Origin: Verrucomicrobium sp. BvORR106
GTDB taxonomy: Bacteria; Verrucomicrobiota; Verrucomicrobiia; Verrucomicrobiales; Verrucomicrobiaceae
Length of the DNA: 64,000 bases
Assembly: GCF_000739655.1 (NCBI RefSeq)
Contig: NZ_BATR01000081.1
Span: 41,776 to 105,775 of the forward strand
Direction: 5' to 3'
Of the stretch, positions 16,877-23,872 are shown one piece after another. Each line of letters begins with the position of its first letter. Within the stretch, counting starts at the first letter, position 1. The notes under the pieces were generated by a model. That model had not been told where the DNA came from and made no database searches. It was given only the letters and a program-made list of their open reading frames with translations. Position numbers and translations under genes: made by a program.

Positions 16877-17164
16877 ATGGACATCATCCAAGCTGACACC
16901 GTACTACGCTGCAAACGCGCCTTCTTGGGCCGGGCGCAGGATCTCCATGACAAGCAAAAGTTCAAGGGCCGCGAGATTTTGGCTGGGATGGCCCTCGCCC
17001 TGGGCGAGATGGCGGCCATCCTCAATCCCGCTGCCAACGCATCGGAGGCGAAGGAGGCGCTGATGCAGGCTGTTGCCCGAGGCTTTGACGTCGCAACGGA
17101 GGAGCGAGGAGGTCAATCTGTACCTTCGAAGGGACAGGGAAACAGTGGAGGGATTGCCCCATGA
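16877..17164 (+). CDS. Small early protein, unknown
   Basis: 95 residues; helical N-terminal two thirds and a G/S-rich tail. No family recognised. Its stop overlaps the next start (ATGA). Confidence 0.5.
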   Translation: MDIIQADTVLRCKRAFLGRAQDLHDKQKFKGREILAGMALALGEMAAILNPAANASEAKEALMQAVARGFDVATEERGGQSVPSKGQGNSGGIAP

Positions 17165-17475
17165 TCGCCCCGCTTGCCATCACGGAACATGCCTATGACC
17201 GCGCCAAAAAGCGGCTTGGGCTGGATAGGGCGGCGACTGAACGCGAAGTGGAGAAGGTGTTTGCAACTGGTCTTCGCCATGGAGAGACAGGTGGGAAGCT
17301 CAATCGCTATCTTACACGTCTCTACCTCGAGCATGGTACTGCGGACAATCTTCGCATTCACAGTGAACACGTCTTTGTCTTCAGTGGCCATGTCCTGATC
17401 ACGATCCTGCATCTTCCAAACGAGATGAAGCGCGCGGCGTTGGACGCACTGAGCAAGCGAAAGATCGCATCTTGA
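17161..17475 (+). CDS. Small early protein, unknown
   Basis: 104 residues. ITEHAYDRAKKRLGLDRAATEREVEKVFATG, then strands with HVFVFSGHVLITILHLP, a layout resembling small toxin- or RelE-like folds but without a motif I can name. Last gene before a terminator-like hairpin. Confidence 0.55.
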   Translation: MIAPLAITEHAYDRAKKRLGLDRAATEREVEKVFATGLRHGETGGKLNRYLTRLYLEHGTADNLRIHSEHVFVFSGHVLITILHLPNEMKRAALDALSKRKIAS

Positions 17476-17479
17476 AGCC

Positions 17480-17495
17480 GACTTGGAGCCAACTC
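17480..17495. promoter_or_regulatory. Degenerate late-type palindrome
   Basis: GACTTGGAGCCAACTC matches 13 of 16 positions of the palindrome found before late genes (22595, 34925, 50488). It lies just after the stop at 17475. No start codon is at the 47-nt distance, so it may be chance or a site of another kind. A 78-codon TTG frame from 17483 to 17719 crosses the terminator-like hairpin and is not called. Confidence 0.25.
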
Positions 17496-17612
17496 TGAAC
17501 TGGGACCCTAGAAACCTCCTGGATCTTGTCCTATCACAACTGCACCGGCGCAAGTCGCTGGTGCTGCTTCACAACAGCAATCACATGGAAGAGTTCAATC
17601 AATCTACATCAG

Positions 17613-17705
17613 ACCCCTCTGCGGGGTGCTTCGTTGCCAATGCCGAGTCTCTTTCCTCGGCTGCGGATGTGACTTCGGAGCATCCCGCAGAGGGGTTTTG
17701 TTTTC
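17613..17705 (+). terminator. Long hairpin with T-run (terminator or attenuator)
   Basis: The arm ACCCCTCTGCGGGGTGCT (17613-17630) pairs with AGCATCCCGCAGAGGGGT (17679-17696), with one G-T wobble, followed by TTTTGTTTT. An inner CCGAG/CTCGG hairpin lies in the 48-nt loop. It ends 11 bp before the replication gene start, so it could attenuate that gene or end the early operon. Confidence 0.75.
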
Positions 17706-17715
17706 ACTGCCAGGC

Positions 17716-18450
17716 ATGAGCAACGCGCTTCTATCCAAGGCCTGGAAGCTTGACATCAAGCCCATGGCAAAGCTCGTCCTCGCTCGATTGGCTGATGCGG
17801 CCAATGATGCGGGAGAGTGCTGGCCATCTATCTCTACCCTCACTGAGGAGACATCTCTGGCTCGTTCTTCCGTATGCGAGTGGCTGGCTTGGCTGGAAGA
17901 GCGTGGTCTCATTGTTCGATCAAAGGGGCGCACCTCGACTACGTATTGCCTGAATCTCGATGGTCCCTCTACTAAGGCAGATAGTCCGCCACACGGACTA
18001 CAGGAGTCCGCTACACGGACTAGTCCGCCTCCCGTACTAGTCCGCCACGCGGACCCCTCCAGTCCGCCACACGGACTAGGGGTAGTCCGCCACACGGACC
18101 CCCCTAGTCCGCCTGCCGGACACAAACCCAAAGAGAACCCAAATAAGAATCCAAAAGGAACCCAAAGCGACTTGGTGCTTGATCTCGGCACCGAAGAGAC
18201 TCTTCCCTTCCACTCACCTGAATTCGCGGAAGCCTGGAATGCGTGGGTCGAGGACCGGAAAGAACGTCGCAAAAAGATCACTGAACGGGCAAAGAAGCTC
18301 CAGTGGCGTGAGCTTCGCGAAATGGGAGAAGACCGGGCGATCGCGGCCATCTACCACTCAATCAAGAAGGGCTACCAAGGCATTTTTGAACCAAAACACA
18401 ACGGGCAAAATCATGGAAGCAGCACTGAAAAATCCGAATTCGGTTTCTAA
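17716..18450 (+). CDS. Replication initiator-like protein with N-terminal winged helix
   Basis: 244 residues. Residues about 1-80 form a winged helix-turn-helix (LAKAWKL-like start, AKLVLARLADAANDAGECWPSISTLTEETSLARSSVCEWLAWLEERGLI), as in phage replication proteins of the lambda O/HTH_36 kind. Residues about 90-140 are a proline-rich linker encoded by seven DNA iterons. The C-terminal part (SPEFAEAWNAWVEDRKERRKKITERAKK...YHSIKKGYQGIF) resembles the domain that contacts helicase loaders. The downstream gene is a DnaC-like loader overlapping by 38 bp. By analogy with lambda O, the protein would bind the iterons inside its own gene and open the origin. Confidence 0.75.
   Translation: MSNALLSKAWKLDIKPMAKLVLARLADAANDAGECWPSISTLTEETSLARSSVCEWLAWLEERGLIVRSKGRTSTTYCLNLDGPSTKADSPPHGLQESATRTSPPPVLVRHADPSSPPHGLGVVRHTDPPSPPAGHKPKENPNKNPKGTQSDLVLDLGTEETLPFHSPEFAEAWNAWVEDRKERRKKITERAKKLQWRELREMGEDRAIAAIYHSIKKGYQGIFEPKHNGQNHGSSTEKSEFGF
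17983..18122. repeat. ori: Seven 17-bp palindromic iterons: candidate replication origin
   Basis: Copies of AGTCCGCCACACGGACT or close variants start at 17983, 18005, 18022, 18039, 18061, 18084 and 18106. Each is a hyphenated palindrome (AGTCCG-N5-CGGACT); copies 1 and 5 are identical and perfect. Start-to-start spacing is 22, 17, 17, 22, 23 and 22 bp. The array is inside the initiator-like gene, the same design as lambda ori in gene O. Confidence 0.75.
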
Positions 18451-19150
18451 AACCATCACCTGCAAATTCTGCGAGCGCCTGTTTGAGTACGAACCGGTGC
18501 TTTTCAATGGTAGGGAAATGTTCCCCTTGGTCTCCTGCTTTGAATGCACAGCCCTGGAAAGTGAAAAAGCTGAAGAAGCGGATCGAGAGCGGAAACATAA
18601 AGATCTCTTGCTGTCCTGGGAAAAGATCATCATTGCAGATATCTACAATGAAACTGATCCTTCTCATTCATCTATCAACCCGATCGCGGCGCGACTTTGC
18701 CTCCAGTGGAAATTTGAGCGCCGTGGAAAAGGTCTCGGGCTTGTGGGCAAGACTGGTATCGGAAAGACGCGTTGCTTACACTTGGCGTTGAAACAGGCGC
18801 ATCTGGCTGGCCACTCCTGCTTTGCAGTACGGCACACAACATTTGCTGATGCGGTGGAGGCCAGTTACTCAGATGACAAGCAGGAGAGAGCCAGGGCGGC
18901 CGATGTCATCAGGCTGGCTAGATTCTGCGATGTGCTCTTGATGGATGATCTAGGCAAGGCTCGCGCAACCCCATCCAGAGATGAGGCGATTGAAGACCTG
19001 ATTGAGAGGCGCACTGGTTGCGGCAGGCCAATTCTTTGGAGTGCCAACTCTGGTGGCGAGTGGCTTATTCAAAGGTTCGGTCCAGACCGCGGGCCAGCCA
19101 TTGTCCGCAGACTCGCCGAGTTCTGTGTGATCCCAAATCTACCCCGGTAA
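18413..19150 (+). CDS. DnaC/IstB-like helicase loader ATPase
   Basis: 245 residues from the ATG at 18413. An N-terminal zinc-finger-like C-x2-C...C-x2-C (TCKFCERL and VSCFECTAL, about residues 14-45) is followed by an AAA+ core: Walker A GKTGIGKT (about 110) and Walker B VLLMDDLG (about 175). DnaC-type proteins load the replicative helicase at an origin. The overlap with the initiator-like gene and the iterons makes this a compact replication module. A partial duplicate of its C-terminal coding sequence follows the stop. Confidence 0.8.
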   Translation: MEAALKNPNSVSKTITCKFCERLFEYEPVLFNGREMFPLVSCFECTALESEKAEEADRERKHKDLLLSWEKIIIADIYNETDPSHSSINPIAARLCLQWKFERRGKGLGLVGKTGIGKTRCLHLALKQAHLAGHSCFAVRHTTFADAVEASYSDDKQERARAADVIRLARFCDVLLMDDLGKARATPSRDEAIEDLIERRTGCGRPILWSANSGGEWLIQRFGPDRGPAIVRRLAEFCVIPNLPR

Positions 19151-19294
19151 TAGCCGCTATCGTGAGGCGCCTGGCTGAGTTCAGCTGGATACCAGAGTGA
19201 CTAGAGGTCTAACGATCCCTGACAGTTCGAGCCATTCGGAATCTCCGGAAGGCTCACATAAGGTGTGAAGCGCATCGATGGGCCGAGCTAGGAG
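19151..19294. pseudogene. Remnant of a second helicase-loader C-terminus
   Basis: After the loader stop, one frame of about 19153-19200 reads VIAAIVRRLAEFSWIPE, clearly related to the loader's own end (AIVRRLAEFCVIPN). No complete gene is present. This looks like debris from recombination between two loader alleles. Confidence 0.5.
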
Positions 19295-19855
19295 CTAACC
19301 TTTGCCGAAGATCTTGAGCAAAACTTTCAACGGACTCAGGGCCCTGAGCAATGAGAGCGCACCGTCAAAGAGATAAGGGACAATAAATCGGCAGATATGC
19401 CAGGCCTTAACAATATTGATGAATGATGGAGTCAGTCCGCGAGCAATCATCTCCCTCTCGTCTTTCTTCAAGTCGGACTGAAGCAGATCAACGTCCTCTC
19501 TACAGGCTCTGGGTAACAGGAATCTGAACTTCCCGAGAACATCCAATTTTCGGATCTGCCTAGCACTATCTATCTCTAAACTTCGGAGCGTGAATCGGAC
19601 AAGCAAGGTTTGCCCTAAAGCACCTAAAACCGTCATCAAGGCGATCCAGCTCGCAGTTTCCACCCATTTCTCCGGCCTGAAAATTACAGCCCCCGCACCC
19701 AGAATCATCAGCGAGGCAAGACAACCGCTCATCAACCATAGTAGGAGTCTTTGCCTCATTCGATACTTCTCCGTGAGGAGGCGTAGCTTGTTAAGACGAA
19801 TTTCTTGTCTGGAGCGAATCACGCAGAGCTCACACAGTTTCGGAACACCATTCAT
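19295..19855 (-). CDS. Membrane protein paired with PadR regulator
   Basis: 186 residues, two adjacent hydrophobic helices at about 36-58 and 68-88, with a charged N-terminal region and a C-terminal domain carrying another hydrophobic stretch near 160. Its start overlaps the stop of the PadR-like gene (ATGA), so the two are co-expressed. No family recognised. PadR-type regulators often control adjacent membrane genes. Confidence 0.6.
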   Translation of the reverse strand: MNGVPKLCELCVIRSRQEIRLNKLRLLTEKYRMRQRLLLWLMSGCLASLMILGAGAVIFRPEKWVETASWIALMTVLGALGQTLLVRFTLRSLEIDSARQIRKLDVLGKFRFLLPRACREDVDLLQSDLKKDEREMIARGLTPSFINIVKAWHICRFIVPYLFDGALSLLRALSPLKVLLKIFGKG

Positions 19856-20175
19856 GCCAGCCTCCCTTCTAAAAACCCGAATGGAATCGCATGCGATTCC
19901 GCCCCAAGGGCTTTGCGGAACTCGACCAACTTAATCCTAGCCTGAGCGCCTTTGCCGGAAATCTTGAACAGTCGGACGCGCCCATCCCCGTCTTCGTCTT
20001 CACGTACGTCAACCCACCCGGCATCCTTCAGTCGACGCATTGTTGTGTAAAGGGTTCCGTAGGACATCGACTTGCCAGTCTCTTTCTCGTAGAGTCTGGC
20101 CAAGTCTCGCCCGCTTATTTCTCGGGCCGTGAGCAGCTCAATGAGCGCCCACTCTGTTGGAGATGGCATCTTCAT
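19852..20175 (-). CDS. PadR-family transcriptional regulator
   Basis: 107 residues from the ATG at 20175. The winged helix PTEWALIELLTAREISGRDLARLYEKETGKSMSYGTLYTTMRRLKDAGWV is the PadR signature (GTLY-T-RRL), followed by a basic wing. A longer start at 20208 would place an inverted repeat inside the coding region, so the shorter one is preferred. It probably represses its own operon through that repeat. Confidence 0.75.
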   Translation of the reverse strand: MKMPSPTEWALIELLTAREISGRDLARLYEKETGKSMSYGTLYTTMRRLKDAGWVDVREDEDGDGRVRLFKISGKGAQARIKLVEFRKALGAESHAIPFGFLEGRLA

Positions 20176-20181
20176 GCCAAT

Positions 20182-20220
20182 AAGTATACAAGACTGCATG
20201 GAATGCACAAGTGTATACTT
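20182..20220. promoter_or_regulatory. Inverted repeat operator before PadR gene
   Basis: AAGTATAC (20182-20189) and GTATACTT (20213-20220) are exact inverted arms 23 bp apart, just upstream of the PadR-like start. Spacing is wide for one dimer, so each TATAC arm may hold a half of a separate site. Confidence 0.55.
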
Positions 20221-20227
20221 TCCTGGT

Positions 20228-20449
20228 TCACCCCTTTTTCACAGGACGCAGCCAGTACCCGAGAATGGCTCCAATGGACCCAAACGCCCATTTCTGCGTA
20301 CCATCGTCGTAGCTGCCAAAGAGAATCACGCCCAAGCAGCACCCCAGAACGGAGAGGGTGACGACTATTCGCATCAGGTCGTCCGTGGAGAGTGGGGCGA
20401 TGGGAGGCCGCGATTTGCGCGGGGTTGGTGGATTTGCCCTGACAAACAT
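20228..20449 (-). CDS. Small two-span membrane protein
   Basis: 73 residues from the ATG at 20449. A basic proline-rich N-terminus precedes two hydrophobic stretches (IVVTLSVLGCCLGVILFG and KWAFGSIGAILGYWL). No family recognised. It points toward the PadR pair and may belong to the same cargo patch. The 213 bp to the next gene hold no other frame I can support. Confidence 0.5.
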   Translation of the reverse strand: MFVRANPPTPRKSRPPIAPLSTDDLMRIVVTLSVLGCCLGVILFGSYDDGTQKWAFGSIGAILGYWLRPVKKG

Positions 20450-20662
20450 GGCCCGTAGAGTGGGCCGCGCCCCCCAGAAATAAAAAGGGAAAAGTAGCAT
20501 ACACCGCGGCCTCGACCTATTCCGCAGGAGGAAGCTACAAGGGGCTGGGGGCGGCGGCCATTTCGTTCAACTTTTGGTAGAACTAGCTACACATCTGAAG
20601 CGCTAAGGTGTGGCGCTCGGCTTGGCCTTGACAATCAAGCGACGGCAACCACCATTTGGTGC

Positions 20663-21502
20663 ATGACCAAACCGAAAGCGGAAAAAGCGGACTCTCCAAC
20701 TTCTGAAGGCGAGAAGGGCGGTGCGAAGAAGTGTTTTATCGTGACGCCCTTAGGTATGGACTCAAGCGACATCCGCCGTGCTGCAGATGGTCTGATTGAT
20801 TCGGTGCTTGAGCCAGTTCTACGTGAAAAGGGCTTCATACCTATTCCCCCTCACAAGATCGACGATCCAGGCTCGATCACGAGGTCTGTGGTGCAGCACC
20901 TCCTTTTCGATGAGTTGGTCATCGCGAACCTCACGGGACTGAATCCCAATGTTATGTACGAACTCGCCGTGCGCCATTGCACACGAAAACCGGTGATTTG
21001 CTTGGCTGAGGACGTGACCAAGCTGCCGTTTGATATCGCGGTAGAGAGAACCATCTTTTACCGGAACGACATGAAGGGGATAATAGAGCTAAGACCCCAG
21101 CTCGAACGGATGATTGATGCTGCCATCGCTGATGGTGTCGAAGTGGACAACCCAGTCTACCGTGTTGTGGATGAGACTGTCATCAAATCGACGGGCAAGG
21201 TTTCAGACGCCGAAGGATTGTTACTGCGCCGGTTAGACCGCATCGAACAGTTGATGCAGAAGGCAGAAAGAAGCTCTGGGCCACCTGGTTCAAGGGCACT
21301 GAATTCTAGGTACGTGAAATTGAGGGTCGATCCTTCCTCTGCTTCACTTGTGTCGCAGGTAATGCTTGGATATCCGAACATCATTTATAATCACAGTACA
21401 GACGGTACTTTTGAGGTGTACGGGAATTCAGAACAGCTGAATGATATTCTCGGCATTCTCCACCGTGCGCAGGCAAAATTTGACACTGTGAGAACCGAAT
21501 AG
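20663..21502 (+). CDS. Nucleoside deoxyribosyltransferase/TIR-like protein
   Basis: 279 residues. KKCFIVTPLGMDSSDIRRAADGLIDSVLEPVLREKGFIPIPPHKIDDPGSITRSVVQHLLFDELVIANLTGLNPNVMYELAVRH has the strand-helix plan and the D-L-T-G-x-N-P-N-V-M-Y-E-L-x-x-R-H motif of NDT-like domains related to TIR. A helical linker with a short coiled coil follows, then a C-terminal alpha/beta domain (about 215-279). Such proteins occur in bacterial immunity as nucleotide- or NAD-acting sensors or effectors. It stands alone between the PadR patch and terminase, a typical cargo position. The defence role is inferred. Confidence 0.65.
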   Translation: MTKPKAEKADSPTSEGEKGGAKKCFIVTPLGMDSSDIRRAADGLIDSVLEPVLREKGFIPIPPHKIDDPGSITRSVVQHLLFDELVIANLTGLNPNVMYELAVRHCTRKPVICLAEDVTKLPFDIAVERTIFYRNDMKGIIELRPQLERMIDAAIADGVEVDNPVYRVVDETVIKSTGKVSDAEGLLLRRLDRIEQLMQKAERSSGPPGSRALNSRYVKLRVDPSSASLVSQVMLGYPNIIYNHSTDGTFEVYGNSEQLNDILGILHRAQAKFDTVRTE

Positions 21503-21506
21503 TGCA

Positions 21507-22088
21507 ATGCCCGCCCTCGCCAACATCCGCCATGAGACCTTCGCCCTGCGGGTAGCCGCCGGGGCGTTGGCAGCTGCCGTCTACAGGGAGCTCTTCCCTC
21601 GCTGCTCGGTGGCGGCATCCAATGGCAGCGCGTCGGAACTCCTATCAAACCCAAAGGTTTCTGCCCGGGTAAAAGAGATAAGGGAGGAGATGGCGCAGCA
21701 GATGCAGACAGAGGCTTACCTGAGCCTGGACGAGAAGCGGCGAATGCTGGCAGACATTGCCAGGGTGAATGTGGTGACCCTGATGGATGACAAGGGCGCC
21801 CTGGACATCTCCAAGGTGAGGCAGCTGCCACCCTGGTGCATGCAGGAGCTGACGATCACGGAGCACGAGCGCACGGACAAGGATGGGAATACCACCACTA
21901 CCAGGCAGATCCGCGTGAAGATGGTGGACAAGCTCCGGGCCATCGAGCTTGACACCGACCTCGAGGGCACCGGGAAGCCGCCGGTGAACACAAACGCTCG
22001 CATTGGGGCCACAAAGCGGGCGAGAGACTTGCTGAAGAAGCTCCCAGGGCATGGTGGGCACCTCATTGAAGCTGAAACCGCAAAATAG
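21507..22088 (+). CDS. terS: Terminase small subunit-like protein
   Basis: 193 residues. The N-terminal 50 residues (ETFALRVAAGALAAAVYREL...ASELLSNPKVSARVKEIREEM) match the helix-turn-helix of Terminase_2-type small subunits, followed by the typical AYLSLDEKRRMLADIARVN helix. The C-terminal part is less conserved. It would recognise the packaging site. The large subunit is about 30 kb away on the other strand, which is unusual. It starts 4 bp after the upstream cargo gene. Confidence 0.75.
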   Translation: MPALANIRHETFALRVAAGALAAAVYRELFPRCSVAASNGSASELLSNPKVSARVKEIREEMAQQMQTEAYLSLDEKRRMLADIARVNVVTLMDDKGALDISKVRQLPPWCMQELTITEHERTDKDGNTTTTRQIRVKMVDKLRAIELDTDLEGTGKPPVNTNARIGATKRARDLLKKLPGHGGHLIEAETAK

Positions 22089-22134
22089 GGAGCAAAGAGG
22101 CTTTTCGTGTCTGATGCATGGGCAATGTTGCGCC

Positions 22135-22563
22135 ATGAGCAATATATTCTTGGCCTCTGCTGAGGCTCTAGTTACCCTCGATGGGCTGATGAGCGGCATG
22201 ATCGGCGTTGTGGTTGGGGCAATCGTCAGCTGGCGACAAATGAACGCAGACAGAAGTGCCTCCGCTCGGTCGAACATGGTAAAACTCCTGTTGATCGTTG
22301 GTCGCGAGTTGGAGACCACGGATAGGCCAGTCTCCGAGATCCTGAGTGGTCTTCATATCGAACTGCTGGCGGGAAGCTACGAAGTGAGTCGAACGTTTAT
22401 GTGGGGGAAGCGTAGGCGGTGGGATGAAACTTCAGGCCTTCTCATTGGGAGTATGCGAACGATCTTCAAGGGAGAGGATCGTCCCAGGCACAGTTATTCC
22501 TACCCCTCGCGCGAAGACGCCAAGAAGCACGTAGAGGACATGATCGCTCTCCTTGGCTACTGA
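22135..22563 (+). CDS. Small membrane-anchored protein, unknown
   Basis: 142 residues from the ATG at 22135. One hydrophobic segment (LMSGMIGVVVGAIVSW, about residues 18-33), then a soluble domain. The sequence looks different in codon use from the head genes beside it. No family recognised; possible cargo gene. Confidence 0.5.
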   Translation: MSNIFLASAEALVTLDGLMSGMIGVVVGAIVSWRQMNADRSASARSNMVKLLLIVGRELETTDRPVSEILSGLHIELLAGSYEVSRTFMWGKRRRWDETSGLLIGSMRTIFKGEDRPRHSYSYPSREDAKKHVEDMIALLGY

Positions 22564-22594
22564 GCGTCTGACGAATTGTCTGCGCACTGATGCC

Positions 22595-22651
22595 GACTTG
22601 GCTCCAAGTCGGGCCTGACTCGCTACCAATCCCATGCAGTAAGGGTACAAC
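22595..22651 (+). promoter_or_regulatory. Putative late promoter, scaffold operon
   Basis: The palindrome GACTTGGCTCCAAGTC (22595-22610, extended to 20 bp by flanking CC/GG) is 35 nt before TACAAC (22646-22651), which ends 6 nt before the scaffold ATG. No -35 hexamer is seen, fitting an activator-dependent promoter. Confidence 0.65.
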
Positions 22652-22657
22652 CCATGC

Positions 22658-23824
22658 ATGGAATCAACTCCCTCAGCAGCAGGTGCAGAACCGCTGCCGT
22701 CTTCGTCACCTTCGCCTGAAGTCACAGCCGCCACGCCAGCCCCCGATGCCGCGATCACGCCTTCGGATGCCACGCCAGCTGCTGCGCCGGCAGAACCGAA
22801 GTCTGACAACCCTCCTGCAGACAGTCGCCCTGCGATCAAGCTCCCCGAGAACGCCAGCCTGGACGAGATCATCGCCAGCATTCCGGATGAGGTCGTGGCC
22901 CGTATGTCGAGCGCGGAGATCGAAGCGCTAGCTTCCGGCGACCTTCAAGCCGTGGCCAAGGTTCTCAACCTGCCGGAGCCAGCACCGAAACCTCAGACGC
23001 CAGCGTCTGCCCCACAAGCAGCGCCCACACCTCCCAAGCCTGACCTTGAGAGCGACGAAGACGGACCCACGCGCATTTCTCTGCGGGCCCTGCCCCCAAA
23101 GGAACGCAAGGCCGTTGCCGACGCCATCCAGGCGGTCAAGGAGGGCAAGTTCAACACCTTCGAAGAAGCCCGTGCTTCCCAGGCTCCCAAGCCTGCTGAA
23201 GCTGCGCCAGCTGAACCGAAGGCAGAGCCAAGCCCGGAACCATCGCCGAAAGTCAAAGAGATCCAGCAACGCATCGCCGACATCGAGGCCAAGCAAGAGG
23301 CAGCCATCACCGCTTTCGATAGCGTAGGGCTCCTCAAAGCGAACCGCGACCTGTTGGATGCCAAGCTCGAGCTCAGAGACGCCGAGGCGGAGTTCAAGGC
23401 CGAACAGTCCCAACATTTCAGTTGGTCCCAACAAGAGGCCCGCAACGTCACTGAAGCCGTCAAACAGTACCCTGAGCAATTCGCCAACCCCGAATTCCTC
23501 CAGGCATTGCAAGACGCTCGGGACCTGGCGGAGCATCGACAGGACCCAATCTTGGAAGGGTCAGACTGGCCGCTCAAGCTCTCCGAACGTGTGGCCGCCA
23601 GATTCAAGGCAGTAGCTCCCGCTCCCACTGCACCCCCGTTCCCCAAGCCTCCTGCACAGGAGCCCAAGGTTCGAGGTGAGTTGTCCTCTCCGACTCCTCC
23701 TGGCACTCCTGCCATGAGCGTTGATGAGGCCCTCACGGCAATGGACGGCTTGTCTGAGGAGCAAGTGGACCAAGTGCTTGCCGGGATTAAAGCCCGAGAG
23801 CGCGCCGGTCTCTTGCGTCGGTAA
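22658..23824 (+). CDS. Scaffolding-like protein upstream of capsid gene
   Basis: 388 residues, rich in A, P and E, with a helical acidic core and position directly before the major capsid gene, as for scaffolds. Residues about 275-317 hold a module (NPEFLQALQDARDLAEHRQD... then DWPLKLSERV) also present twice in the secreted protein at 50512. Coiled-coil potential at about 205-260. The ATG at 22658 lies 47 nt after the late palindrome; an ATG at 22654 is in another frame. The scaffold role is inferred from order and composition. Confidence 0.6.
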   Translation: MESTPSAAGAEPLPSSSPSPEVTAATPAPDAAITPSDATPAAAPAEPKSDNPPADSRPAIKLPENASLDEIIASIPDEVVARMSSAEIEALASGDLQAVAKVLNLPEPAPKPQTPASAPQAAPTPPKPDLESDEDGPTRISLRALPPKERKAVADAIQAVKEGKFNTFEEARASQAPKPAEAAPAEPKAEPSPEPSPKVKEIQQRIADIEAKQEAAITAFDSVGLLKANRDLLDAKLELRDAEAEFKAEQSQHFSWSQQEARNVTEAVKQYPEQFANPEFLQALQDARDLAEHRQDPILEGSDWPLKLSERVAARFKAVAPAPTAPPFPKPPAQEPKVRGELSSPTPPGTPAMSVDEALTAMDGLSEEQVDQVLAGIKARERAGLLRR

Positions 23825-23872
23825 TCACTTCGGCCCGTTCGTGCCGCGGCATGACCTCAATTTCGAAAAATC

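Noticed and set aside
17983..18122. CRISPR-like array
   Set aside because: The repeats are only 17 bp, palindromic, directly adjacent or 5-6 bp apart, and lie in a coding gene; there are no spacers or cas genes.
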